IMG/VR virus record: IMGVR_UViG_3300025086_000300
Coordinates: 1 to 21,548 of that record
Source: a virus
Strand: one strand, 5' to 3'
DNA length: 21,548 bases
Numbering within the stretch: the stretch's first letter is position 1; each line of letters opens with the position of its first letter. A program made the position numbers and the translations under genes. Positions 1 to 8,273 of this stretch are shown here, piece by piece. The notes beneath the pieces are model-generated. The model had not been told where the DNA came from. It ran no database searches and saw only the letters and a program-made list of their open reading frames with translations.

Positions 1-1
1 G

Positions 2-88
2 TCTGCGAGGAACAAGCAGAATTTTGTGGTCACTCACGCAAATAATGGTCAGACAGATCGCAATTTTATGTATGTGGTAATTGGATGA
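2..88 (+). CDS. C-terminal end of a virion protein (partial)
   Basis: An open frame enters from the left edge and ends at a TGA at 86-88, giving 28 residues that finish in FMYVVIG. The stop overlaps the ATG of the next gene (ATGA), so it belongs to the same rightward operon. The position just before GNAT-like and ejection-protein genes would suit a capsid or other head protein, but the fragment is too short to identify. The product is inferred only from context. Confidence 0.6.
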   Translation, partial: SARNKQNFVVTHANNGQTDRNFMYVVIG

Positions 89-504
89 AGTTTGTGCCTG
101 TTCCAGTGGAAAAGCTGGACGAAATGTGGTCTGAAATATCTGTTGAGCTTCAAAAGCCGATAGAGATAACACCAAATAAAGTAGATTTAGATTCGGTACT
201 AGATCACGCCAAAAAAGGTGTTTATTTGATCTGGACTGTTCTGGAAGGTGAAAAGGTTGTGTCAGTAGTCACAACCAGAATTATTGATTACCCAAGAGGA
301 AAATCAATGGCTATGGATTTTGTTGGTGGCACTAGAATGAAAGAGTGGTTGCCAATGGTGATGAAGGTTTTAGACGATCACGCAAAGCATAACAAAGTAA
401 AATTTTTAGAAGCCTATGGTCGTGAGGCTTGGCTAAGATATTTAGCAAAATACGGCTGGAATAAAGCATATACAACATTTCACAAGGATTTAGATTATGG
501 GTAA
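85..504 (+). CDS. GNAT-like fold phage protein
   Basis: This 139-residue protein shows features of a degenerate GNAT (acyltransferase) fold: a central strand reading MAMDFVGG (about residues 76-83), then a helix, then a C-terminal segment with LEAYGREAWLRYLAKYGW (about 108-125). That last part resembles the 'GR.gW...l...Gw' ending of GNAT-like proteins found among phage structural genes. Whether it transfers an acyl group is unknown; no acetyl-CoA-binding loop is obvious. It overlaps the upstream gene by ATGA and the next gene by 8 bp, so it is translated within the late operon. It may be a virion-associated or capsid-modifying protein. The fold is a moderately confident guess and the function is unknown. 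Confidence 0.6.
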   Translation: MKFVPVPVEKLDEMWSEISVELQKPIEITPNKVDLDSVLDHAKKGVYLIWTVLEGEKVVSVVTTRIIDYPRGKSMAMDFVGGTRMKEWLPMVMKVLDDHAKHNKVKFLEAYGREAWLRYLAKYGWNKAYTTFHKDLDYG

Positions 505-1336
505 AGGAAGTGGTGGTGGAGTTGAGACTGTAAGGACAGAACAAGTCGTACCTAAATATATTCAGGATCAGACTAAAGAAACTTTTAATATAATCGATGC
601 GTTTAAACCTACAGCTTATAAAGGCGACAGGGTTGCTGGGCTTACTCCTAACCAGATTTTAGCTAATGAAGCTATAGGTGGTTTAGCATTAAACAATCCT
701 CTCATGGGGGCGGCAACACAAGGATTGGGAGATATAATCTCAGGTCAGTTTAACGTATCTGATCCATTACAGACACAGATAAACTCTAATATTGCAAACG
801 CTGTGAATGATGCTTCATCTCTCTATTCAAGAGGAGGCAGACTTGGCTCAGGTGCTTTTGGTGATGCGCTTGGAGAAGGAATTACAAATGCAAGTGCGCC
901 ATTTCTAGCACAGGCATTGGAAAATGATGCGGCTCGTAAGATGAGTGCTATCGGTGCAGTTCCACAGATGCTTCAGGGTGAATTAGGCTTATTGGGAGCT
1001 TTGGGCAATGTAGGAGGTATGGAGCAAGCATTAAATCAGGCTAACTTAGATGCTGGCGCGGCGAAGTTTGGAGAAGGTCTTGCTGGTCAACAGCAACAGA
1101 TTAACAATTTATTGGCGGCTATTGGTCAAGCTCCAAATCTTAGCGGCTCATTGCAGACTAAAACTGGTGGAGGAACACCGCAATTAAATAAAGGTTTAGG
1201 AGGGGCATTGGCTGGCGCAAGTTTGGCAAGCTACCTTCCATCCTCTCTTGCGCCTACTGGAATGTTAAGCAGTCTTGGATTAGGCGGTATGGGCGCTTTA
1301 ATGGGCGGTGGACTTGGATTATTGGGGTTAATATAA
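497..1336 (+). CDS. Putative internal virion / DNA-ejection protein (Gly/Ala-rich)
   Basis: This 279-residue protein is rich in Gly, Ala, Leu, Gln and Asn. It has a polar N-terminus, a central SRGGRLGSGAFGDALGEGI segment (about residues 111-129) and a strongly hydrophobic glycine-rich C-terminus (about 228-279, e.g. GLGGMGALMGGGLGLLGLI). Such small-residue helical segments that could insert in a membrane are typical of podovirus ejection proteins, which leave the particle to form a channel through the envelope. It is the first of three consecutive genes of this kind, joined to the next by a TAATG stop/start overlap. The assignment rests on composition, order and general resemblance, not on a named family. 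Confidence 0.5.
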   Translation: MGKGSGGGVETVRTEQVVPKYIQDQTKETFNIIDAFKPTAYKGDRVAGLTPNQILANEAIGGLALNNPLMGAATQGLGDIISGQFNVSDPLQTQINSNIANAVNDASSLYSRGGRLGSGAFGDALGEGITNASAPFLAQALENDAARKMSAIGAVPQMLQGELGLLGALGNVGGMEQALNQANLDAGAAKFGEGLAGQQQQINNLLAAIGQAPNLSGSLQTKTGGGTPQLNKGLGGALAGASLASYLPSSLAPTGMLSSLGLGGMGALMGGGLGLLGLI

Positions 1337-2457
1337 TGGCTGGTTTATTAGATAATTTTAACGACAAAATTAGTGGTTTAAGTGAGCCAGCAAGATTAGG
1401 CTTACTTTCTACAGGATTAAGCCTTTTAGAAGGACAGCCTATAGCGCAGTCTATCAATACAGGGCTTGGTACATACGCTGGTATAAAGCCTAAAAATAAA
1501 TTTCGTATTATGTCACCAGATGAACTTCCTGAAAGTTTAAGAAATACAGGTGTTCTGTATCAGAAAAATGAAGAAACAGGTCAAATTACTGCTGTGAGTG
1601 GTAGCAGTAATAATTTGGCAAGTATCTTGGCTATGACTAATCCTAATCTTTTTAATCAAACAAGCAGTTCTACAGAACAGTCAGTTAATGAGGATGGTGG
1701 AAATGAATCAAGTTTGACAAAAGGTTATGATTTGCCTGAAGGTTGGACAACAGCAATTAATAGAAAAGACCTTAGTAAGACCTTTATAGTTAATCCTGAG
1801 GGTAAGATACATTCTGTAGTTCCAAGTGTTGGAACTGATAAATATCTTGAAAGGGAAAAAACTAAAAGCCAAACTCAACTAAAATTTAATAGCCTTGTTG
1901 ATAAGAAAAATATGATGGTTCAAAAGGTTAATGAGGCAATTAATCTTATTGATAACGCGAGTTTATATAGTCCTGTTGCTGGATTTTTTGGTAGCAAAGC
2001 AAAAATTCTTGAGGGAACTGACGCTTACACAATGCAGTCAACCTTAAAATTCATCTTATCTAATCTAGGCTTATCTGAACTTATATCGTTAAAAGAACAG
2101 GGCGGTACTATGGGCGCTTTGAATGAGAAAGAATTTGCGGCATTAGAACAGGCTACCACTAACCTAGATCAAGGTTTAAAGCCTGAAGAGTTAAGAAAAA
2201 ACCTTTTAGAAGTTTCTGAAATTTTAACTAAGCAAAGTGGTAAAGCTAGAGAGGCGTTACTACAAGATTATCCAGAATTAACTAAAATTTATGCAGAGCA
2301 AAGCTCTAATGAAGAGAATGGCCGTTTTGTTACTATTCCAAATCCTGAAACCATTACTAGGGCAGAATTAAACCAACTTATTGGTGGCGATTTTTCAAAG
2401 GTAAATAATGAAGATTGGGAAATACTTCGTGGAAGAATTGAAAGCGGAGACCTATAG
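1336..2457 (+). CDS. Putative internal virion protein
   Basis: This 373-residue protein starts with a short helical hydrophobic region (about residues 17-48) and then has a Ser/Asn-rich linker (about 95-130). Its helical C-terminal half contains LISLKEQGGTMGALNEKEFAALEQATTNLD (about 250-280). That 'keqGG.mGaLnekE...L..a..nld' pattern recurs in phage ejection and structural proteins. It begins at a TAATG overlap with the preceding gene and ends two bases before the next start, so the three ejection-type genes are probably made together. The exact role (channel, DNA threading or assembly) cannot be told from sequence. Confidence 0.5.
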   Translation: MAGLLDNFNDKISGLSEPARLGLLSTGLSLLEGQPIAQSINTGLGTYAGIKPKNKFRIMSPDELPESLRNTGVLYQKNEETGQITAVSGSSNNLASILAMTNPNLFNQTSSSTEQSVNEDGGNESSLTKGYDLPEGWTTAINRKDLSKTFIVNPEGKIHSVVPSVGTDKYLEREKTKSQTQLKFNSLVDKKNMMVQKVNEAINLIDNASLYSPVAGFFGSKAKILEGTDAYTMQSTLKFILSNLGLSELISLKEQGGTMGALNEKEFAALEQATTNLDQGLKPEELRKNLLEVSEILTKQSGKAREALLQDYPELTKIYAEQSSNEENGRFVTIPNPETITRAELNQLIGGDFSKVNNEDWEILRGRIESGDL

Positions 2458-2459
2458 TA

Positions 2460-3974
2460 ATGATGAACAGAGAGGAAGCGACTAACTGGATTAGGAGTCA
2501 GTTTTTTAAGGAAGCTACTGGCACAATAAACGAAAGTCGTGATTTAGTTCGTACCGCCGTTGGTCAGGGCTTTATGTATGGGTTTGGAGATGAGGCAGAG
2601 GCTTATGCTAGGTCTGTTTTAGGAGATAAAACTTATGAAGAAAATATAGACCAAATTCGTAAGGAAATCGCTTTTTTTAGAGAGAGAAATCCAAGAACAG
2701 CTATTAGTTCTGAAATTATTGGGTCTCTTCCCACAAGTTACTACGCCGCAGTAAAGTTAGGAAAATATGGAATTAAATCACCAGCGCTTATTGCTGGTAT
2801 TGAAGGATTTGTTTATGGAGCTGGTACTGGTGAAGATGCTGGAGATAGAGTAAGTAACGCATTTTTAGGTACATTGTTATCTAGCGGCATCACAAAGTTT
2901 TTTGGAGTTTTATCCAGAACTCCAGACGCTAAAAAATTAATGGACGAAGGTATCGACCTAACTATTGGTCAACAGCTTGGTGGCGCGACCAAAAAACTTG
3001 AGGACATTTCTGCTGGTTTGCCATTTTCTGGGCAAGCTGTAATTAATCAACAATCAAGGGGTTTAGAACAATTTAATAAACTTATGCTTAATAAAGCTCT
3101 ACAGCCAATTTCTCGTAGAGTTGATGATAGTGCGAGTATGTTTGATGCTCACGCAGAGGCGCAGAAATATATAAATAATGCTTATGAAGCCGCAGTTCCA
3201 AACCTTTCTATTGATGATGCCCCAAGACTTATAGCAGACATTGATGAGTTAGTTGATGATTTTGCCTTGCCAGAGAATATACATAAGCAAGTTCAGAAAT
3301 ATGTTAAGCAGATAATAAAAAGTAGGGTCACCTCAGGCGGTACTCTCTCAGGAGAATCTATTAAAAAGATCGAGGCTGATCTTGGTGCAATATCAAGGAG
3401 TTTGCTTGGTGGGAAAGTTTCAACTCAAAGGGAAGTAGGAAACGCACTTTTTGAAGTACAGACGCAATTAAGAAATGAGTTAATGGCTCAAAATCCAAAT
3501 AAATCAAAACTTCTTCAGGACGCTAATAGAGCGTTTAAAAATCTATTACCAGTTACTAAGGCTATAAACAGTGGCCTCTTAAACGAAGGAAATTTTACGG
3601 CTGGGCAACTTCTTAATGCTATTAAATCTACTGATAGCTCAGTGAGGCGAAAAATGACTGCAAGCGGTCAGGGAGAGTTGTTAGATTTAGCCTTAGCCGC
3701 GCAAAACACTATGGGGAAAAATATGCCTACCTCTGGTACAACTGAAAGGCTTTTAGGAGCTGGTGCTTTATTAGGGCAAGGTTATTATGTAGACCCAGCA
3801 ACTATGCTCTTAGCCCCAGCAATTCAGCGTTCCATATATTCTGATTTTGGTCAGAGATTGGGAACAGGTTTGCTAAACACGACTAAAAATCTTGGCTTAA
3901 TTGCGCCATCTATTGGCGCTCAGTCAAGCCCAGAAGAAGGACTTCTCGGAAACACTTTACCTTTTTATCGATGA
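2460..3974 (+). CDS. Putative internal virion / DNA-transfer protein with FGDE motif
   Basis: This 504-residue protein has the N-terminal signature GFGDEAEAYARSVLGDKTYEENIDQIRKEI (about residues 41-70), followed by FRERNPRTAISSEIIGSLP. This combination is common in phage proteins encoded beside head-tail genes and usually annotated as internal virion or DNA-transfer proteins. Small-residue hydrophobic stretches follow (about 93-140, and near 425-445), with long amphipathic helices in the middle. Two consecutive ATGs (2460 and 2463) are possible starts; a GGAG lies about ten bases upstream. It is the last of three ejection-type genes, and the tail-fibre genes begin right after it. Confidence 0.55.
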   Translation: MMNREEATNWIRSQFFKEATGTINESRDLVRTAVGQGFMYGFGDEAEAYARSVLGDKTYEENIDQIRKEIAFFRERNPRTAISSEIIGSLPTSYYAAVKLGKYGIKSPALIAGIEGFVYGAGTGEDAGDRVSNAFLGTLLSSGITKFFGVLSRTPDAKKLMDEGIDLTIGQQLGGATKKLEDISAGLPFSGQAVINQQSRGLEQFNKLMLNKALQPISRRVDDSASMFDAHAEAQKYINNAYEAAVPNLSIDDAPRLIADIDELVDDFALPENIHKQVQKYVKQIIKSRVTSGGTLSGESIKKIEADLGAISRSLLGGKVSTQREVGNALFEVQTQLRNELMAQNPNKSKLLQDANRAFKNLLPVTKAINSGLLNEGNFTAGQLLNAIKSTDSSVRRKMTASGQGELLDLALAAQNTMGKNMPTSGTTERLLGAGALLGQGYYVDPATMLLAPAIQRSIYSDFGQRLGTGLLNTTKNLGLIAPSIGAQSSPEEGLLGNTLPFYR

Positions 3975-3982
3975 GGGAATAA

Positions 3983-5686
3983 ATGACAAAAGCAAACGTA
4001 ACTCAATACAGCTCAACGGCTGGCTCTAATACTGACATAAATGACATTGATATTGGTGAGGGATGTAGCCCAGCCACCATTAATAATGCAATTAGGGAAT
4101 TGATGAGCCACCTTAAAAATGTGGATACTGGTGCTACCACCCTCACCTCTCCAGCTTCAACAACTCAGACAATTACAACTCTGAAAACTGCGACTGTTCA
4201 ATATACGGACGGAGATGCCGCATTTACGATTAGTGATGGAGGGGCGGTCACTATTCCGAATCTTGTCGCAACTACAGCAGATGTAAATGGCGGCTCTATT
4301 GATGGAGCAACTTTAGGTACGAACTCTGCAATAACTCAGGCGGTAATTGATAACGTCAATATTAATGGCGCAACTATTGGTCATACCTCAGACACAGACC
4401 TGATGACATTGGCAAGCGGTTTGCTCACTGTTGCTGGCGAAGTTTCAATGACAACTTTGGATCTCGGCGGCACAAATGTGACTGCTACTGCTTCAGAGCT
4501 TAACATTATGGATGGCGTTACCGCGTCAACTTCCGAGCTTAATATTATGGATGGGGTAACGGCTACTGCTTCAGAACTTAACATCATGGATGGTGTGACA
4601 GCGACAACTGCTGAATTGAACATTTTAGATGGGGTCACTTCCACTGCTTCCGAGTTAAACATTTTAGACGGAGTAACCTCTACTGCCGCAGAGCTTAACA
4701 TTTTAGATGGAGTAACGGCTACTGCTTCCGAGTTGAACATTATGGATGGGGTTACCTCCTCAACTGCTGAATTAAACATTCTAGATGGGGTTACTTCTAC
4801 TGCTTCAGAACTAAACATTCTAGATGGGGTTACATCTACTGCCGCAGAGCTTAATATCTTAGATGGGGTGACTTCCACTACGGCTGAATTGAATAAGCTG
4901 GATGGCGTTCTTTCAACTACCACAGAATTAAATATTACGGATGGTGATACTTCTGTTGGCACAACGGCTGTGGCTGGTGGTGATGGAATAGTCACAAATG
5001 ACAATGGAACAATGCGGCATACAAGTGTTGATACGTTTGATACCTATTTAGCTGGTACGTCCAAAACGCTTACAAATAAAACACTGACATCTCCAGTATT
5101 GAACACAGGGGTCTCAGGTTCAGCCATACTTGATGAAGATAATATGGCTTCAGATAGTGCAACGAAATTAGCGACCCAACAATCAATTAAGGCTTATGTT
5201 GATGCCAGTAGTGCTGGAAATTTAAGTACAGGAATTTCTTCAGGTAATGTTCCAGTATTTACAAGCGGTGTAGCCGATGATGATTTTCTTAAAATTTCTG
5301 GTACGTCCGTTGAGGGGCGTAGCTCATCCGAAGTATTATCGGACATTGGTGGTCAGGCAAGTCTAACCTTTGGAATTAGCAATACTAATGCAGTTAAAAT
5401 AGATAGTGCCAGTGCTGCATCAGGAGAATACGCAAGGCTAACATCTAGCGGAATAGAGAGCAGAAGTACAGCCGAAGTATTAAGCGATATTGGAGGCCAA
5501 GCCTCTTTAACTTTTGGAATAAGTAACACCAATGCAGTGAAGGTTGACAGTGCAAGCGCGGCATCAGGAGAATATGCCAGATTTACTTCAAGTGGACTAG
5601 AAAGCAGAAATACCGCTGAACTAGCTAGTGATATTGGCGCGGCAACAACCGATGAGGCTACGGCTTTAGCACTCGCCCTTTCGTAA
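3983..5686 (+). CDS. Tail fibre protein with SELNILDGVT repeats
   Basis: This 567-residue fibre protein has three parts. The N-terminus (about 1-95) contains EGCSPATINNAIRELMSHLKN, a segment found in virion-attached ends of phage fibres. The middle has twelve contiguous 13-residue repeats (residues 168-323) with consensus STASELNILDGVT, which probably form a repetitive trimeric shaft. The C-terminal part holds two copies of a 48-residue repeat beginning LSDIGGQASLTFGISNTNAVK (from about residue 452), followed by a partial third SDIG. No S74 or other chaperone domain is seen at the end. A good GGGA ribosome-binding site precedes the ATG. Receptor binding may be carried by separate proteins encoded downstream. 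Confidence 0.85.
   Translation: MTKANVTQYSSTAGSNTDINDIDIGEGCSPATINNAIRELMSHLKNVDTGATTLTSPASTTQTITTLKTATVQYTDGDAAFTISDGGAVTIPNLVATTADVNGGSIDGATLGTNSAITQAVIDNVNINGATIGHTSDTDLMTLASGLLTVAGEVSMTTLDLGGTNVTATASELNIMDGVTASTSELNIMDGVTATASELNIMDGVTATTAELNILDGVTSTASELNILDGVTSTAAELNILDGVTATASELNIMDGVTSSTAELNILDGVTSTASELNILDGVTSTAAELNILDGVTSTTAELNKLDGVLSTTTELNITDGDTSVGTTAVAGGDGIVTNDNGTMRHTSVDTFDTYLAGTSKTLTNKTLTSPVLNTGVSGSAILDEDNMASDSATKLATQQSIKAYVDASSAGNLSTGISSGNVPVFTSGVADDDFLKISGTSVEGRSSSEVLSDIGGQASLTFGISNTNAVKIDSASAASGEYARLTSSGIESRSTAEVLSDIGGQASLTFGISNTNAVKVDSASAASGEYARFTSSGLESRNTAELASDIGAATTDEATALALALS
4484..4951 (+). repeat. Twelve 39-bp coding repeats in the fibre shaft
   Basis: Twelve in-frame, contiguous units of 39 bp encode 13 residues each. 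The invariant core is ELN followed by DG, with SELNIMDGVT and AELNILDGVT as the common forms. The last two units (ELNKLDGVL, ELNITDGDT) are the most divergent and close the array. The DNA copies differ mainly at third codon positions while the protein unit is kept. Confidence 0.95.
5336..5608 (+). repeat. Two 144-bp coding repeats in the fibre C-terminal part
   Basis: A 48-residue unit starting LSDIGGQASLTFGISN occurs at 5336 and again exactly 144 bp later at 5480, with a partial third SDIG near 5627. The second unit matches the first through SSG.ESR.TAE. The protein copies are nearly identical but the DNA copies differ at many synonymous sites. Confidence 0.9.
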
Positions 5687-5707
5687 TACAAAATACAGGA
5701 GTAAAAA

Positions 5708-6052
5708 ATGGCAAATACCTTTAAGGTCGCTACCAAGTCTGGAGTGACCAGTAGTGACGTAATTTACAGCGTGGGTAGTTCCACCACTACTGTGGTCATA
5801 GGTCTGGTTCTTGGTAATACTACAGGCAGTCAAGTAACTGCAACAGTGAGCTTGGTGAGCGATACTGCAAATAGAACTAATGCAAATGATGAGGCTAATC
5901 AGACTGTAGAATTGATTACTAGCGCGCCAATTCCTAGTGGAAGTTCATTGAGTCCGTTGGATGGTAAGATAGTTATGGAAACTACTGACAACATTACTGT
6001 CTCAGCAACAGGCGCAGTAGACGTAATTCTAAGCATTATGGAGATCACCTAA
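5708..6052 (+). CDS. Putative virion/decoration-type protein
   Basis: This 114-residue, Ser/Thr/Val-rich protein is predicted to be nearly all beta-strand. It carries the patterns TTTVVIGLVLGNTTGSQVTATVSLV (about residues 26-50), APIPSGSSLSPLDGKIVMETTDNITV (about 73-98) and a closing VILSIMEI. This set recurs in small virion-associated proteins of marine phages. It has a strong AGGAG site seven bases before the ATG and ends in a TAATG overlap with the next gene. It may be a fibre-associated or decoration protein; the exact position in the particle is unknown. Confidence 0.5.
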   Translation: MANTFKVATKSGVTSSDVIYSVGSSTTTVVIGLVLGNTTGSQVTATVSLVSDTANRTNANDEANQTVELITSAPIPSGSSLSPLDGKIVMETTDNITVSATGAVDVILSIMEIT

Positions 6053-6657
6053 TGGCAGGATATATAGGTTCAAAAGCTGTTCTACTTAGCACAACTGCGG
6101 CAGAGGTTAGTGGTGATGCTGACATTGGTGGTAGTTTATTAGTTGATACGATAAAAGCAGACAATGGTACTACTGCATTAACTATTGATAGTAGTGGGAA
6201 TGTAACTTCGCCTGTAAGCATTGGTAGTGCAGGAAGTGTAATCCAAACAGTAAGCACTACTTCTAGTACCGCAGTAACAGTGGGAGGAGGAGCCAATGGG
6301 ACTTGGACTAATGTAAACCCAACCATAGATATTACTCCTAAGTTTGCTAGTAGTAAGATATTAATAATCCATTCTGGGTCAATGATGTCTTATGCCCAAG
6401 GTCAATCTATTCAAATGCGACTTATTCGTGGTAATTCTTCAATAGCTCACTATGGACGGATGTATACCGACCTTCCAAATAGTGATTGGCAGAGTTGGGC
6501 TATGACTTGGCCTTATATGGATAGTCCAAATTCCACGAGTTCAGTTGGCTATCAGTGCCAAATTTGGATGGAGCAGTCTACTGGTGAATTGAGACATAAT
6601 GCAACTGTATCTAATACAGTAACTGCCGCTATGATTGCAATGGAGATAAAACAATGA
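6052..6657 (+). CDS. Tail fibre / adhesin-like protein
   Basis: This 201-residue protein opens with MAGYIGSKAVLLSTTAAEVSGDADIGGSLLVDTIKAD and the following ALTIDSSGNVTSPVSIG, which is the typical start of phage fibre subunits. The rest (about 70-201) is a beta-rich domain containing ITPKFASSKILI and RLIRGNSSIA, resembling C-terminal globular domains of phage adhesins. It starts at a TAATG overlap and ends in an ATGA overlap with the chaperone-like gene. Its N-terminal MAGY-hydrophobic-G motif is shared with the fibre at 7053. It is probably a short fibre or receptor-binding subunit. Confidence 0.6.
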   Translation: MAGYIGSKAVLLSTTAAEVSGDADIGGSLLVDTIKADNGTTALTIDSSGNVTSPVSIGSAGSVIQTVSTTSSTAVTVGGGANGTWTNVNPTIDITPKFASSKILIIHSGSMMSYAQGQSIQMRLIRGNSSIAHYGRMYTDLPNSDWQSWAMTWPYMDSPNSTSSVGYQCQIWMEQSTGELRHNATVSNTVTAAMIAMEIKQ

Positions 6658-7043
6658 CAGATGTAATCACATCTCTAAGAGAGCTAGGTATAAAAGAATG
6701 GGTTCTTAGAGGAGAAGGAGAGCCAACAACAGAAGCTGAATTTAATGCTATGTTCCGTAAAGTTATTGGGAAAACTTCTAATGATACTGCAATAGAAAGT
6801 GATAAGACTTCCGACTTTGGTGTGACTTGGAAGCAAGTTAGTGATAAGATGAAAGCCTTAAAAGATGCAGAACCAATGAGACTTCTAAGGGCAGAGCGAG
6901 ATAGACTTTTGGCTGAATGTGATTGGTGGGCAAGTTCAGACCTTACAATAACTACAGCTCAGAAGAAATACAGACAAGACCTCAGAGATATAACTAAGTC
7001 AGCTACATCTTTGGATGATGTAACTTGGCCCTCAAAACCATAG
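6654..7043 (+). CDS. Phage tail assembly chaperone-like protein
   Basis: This 129-residue protein has a C-terminal segment LLRAERDRLLAECDWWASSDLTITTAQKKYRQDLRDI (about residues 77-113). This matches the 'R..RD.lL.e.Dw......YR..LRdi' pattern of the phage tail assembly chaperone family (Phage_tail_APC type). Members sit among tail-fibre genes and are thought to assist fibre assembly. The N-terminal part is unremarkable. It overlaps the previous gene by ATGA, with GGAG upstream inside that gene, and is followed by a strong AGGAG site for the next fibre. The family call is fairly secure and the exact role is inferred. Confidence 0.65.
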   Translation: MTDVITSLRELGIKEWVLRGEGEPTTEAEFNAMFRKVIGKTSNDTAIESDKTSDFGVTWKQVSDKMKALKDAEPMRLLRAERDRLLAECDWWASSDLTITTAQKKYRQDLRDITKSATSLDDVTWPSKP

Positions 7044-7052
7044 GAGAATAAC

Positions 7053-8273
7053 ATGGCAGGTTATCTAGGAAACATACCCACCCCACAAGCAACACAGACT
7101 AGAGATACATTTACTGCTACTGCTTCTCAGACTTCCTTTGCTACGAGTGGGTATACTGTAGGTATGCTTGACGTATATCTGAATGGGGTCAAATTATCTG
7201 CGGCAGATATAACGGCAACGAATGGCTCTGATGTGGTTCTTGCTAGTGGTGCTAGTACTGGGGATATTGTAGAGGTTGTGAGCTTCTCAACATTTGATAG
7301 TGCGTCTGGTGCTTTTAGTGTTGATTTAAAATCTGATAAACTTCTTAACAAAAGTGGTGACCAAGATAGTGGCATTGACCTCTCAACCAATGATGTTGTG
7401 AAGGTAAACATTGCAGGGTCGGAGAAGGCTAGGTGGGATTCTTCTGGCAACTTACTGGTAGGCACTACGGCAACAGGCTCAGGCGCACTTGGTTTTAGGT
7501 GGAGGTCAGACTTGAGTGCTATTTCATCTGTGGCTGATGGTGGAATAGCTGGTTACTTTGGTAGACGTAGTAGTGACGGAGAAATTTTAAGATTTAGGAA
7601 AGATGATGCAACTTCAGGGAGTATTGGAACTGCTGAAAGTTCTCTTTATATAGGGGGTAGTGGTAATGGTTCAATTTACTTTAATGGTGTAACGGATGTT
7701 CGCCCTTGGAATAAGTCATCTCAAGCAAATCTTGATGACACTCTGGACCTTGGTTCTTCTTCGGCACGTTGGGATGATGTATACGCAACCAACGGCACAA
7801 TCCAAACATCTGATGAAAATGAGAAACAAAACATATCTTCTTTTACAAGTGCAGAGATTACTGCGGCTACAGCTATTAGTAAGTTATTCAAAACATTTAA
7901 GTGGAAAAGCAAAGTAGCTAAAAAGGGTAATGATGCCAGAACACATAGTGGTGTGGTTGCACAACAAGTACAAACTGCAATGTCAGATGCAGGGCTAGAC
8001 GCAAGCAAGTACGCTTTCTGGTGTTCTAATACTTGGTGGGAAAAAGATGTTGAAGTTGCGGCTGTTGAGGCAGACGAAGAAAAAGGTATAGAAGCAAAAG
8101 ACGCTTACACACGCACTGATACCTATGACACAAAAGACGAAGCACCAAAGGGTGCAACAGAGCGTACACGAATGGGTGTTAGATACCCAGAGTTACTAGC
8201 GTTTATTGGTGCGGCTACAGAGCAAAGGCTAACAAGTATAGAAGCACGACTAACAGCATTGGAGGATAAGTAA
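7053..8273 (+). CDS. Tail fibre with C-terminal S74 self-cleaving chaperone
   Basis: This 406-residue fibre begins MAGYLGNIPTPQATQTRDTFTATASQTSF, a virion-anchor type start, and has beta-rich shaft regions. At residues 230-243 LDLGSSSARWDDVYATN leads into TSDENEKQNI. Ser253-Asp254 correspond to the catalytic dyad of the Peptidase_S74 intramolecular chaperone, which trimerises the fibre and then cuts itself off before the Ser. The chaperone body follows (about 253-406) with HSGVVAQQVQTAMSDAGLD and a closing coiled coil TEQRLTSIEARLTALEDK. Cleavage would leave about 252 residues in the virion. It is preceded by AGGAG, and its stop is immediately followed by the next ATG. Confidence 0.85.
   Translation: MAGYLGNIPTPQATQTRDTFTATASQTSFATSGYTVGMLDVYLNGVKLSAADITATNGSDVVLASGASTGDIVEVVSFSTFDSASGAFSVDLKSDKLLNKSGDQDSGIDLSTNDVVKVNIAGSEKARWDSSGNLLVGTTATGSGALGFRWRSDLSAISSVADGGIAGYFGRRSSDGEILRFRKDDATSGSIGTAESSLYIGGSGNGSIYFNGVTDVRPWNKSSQANLDDTLDLGSSSARWDDVYATNGTIQTSDENEKQNISSFTSAEITAATAISKLFKTFKWKSKVAKKGNDARTHSGVVAQQVQTAMSDAGLDASKYAFWCSNTWWEKDVEVAAVEADEEKGIEAKDAYTRTDTYDTKDEAPKGATERTRMGVRYPELLAFIGAATEQRLTSIEARLTALEDK

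Noticed and set aside
4381-5004. Long leftward open frame opposite the fibre repeats
   Set aside because: It is a mirror of the repeated coding sequence, with a repetitive VTPSKM pattern and no start signal; it is explained by the codon periodicity of the fibre gene.
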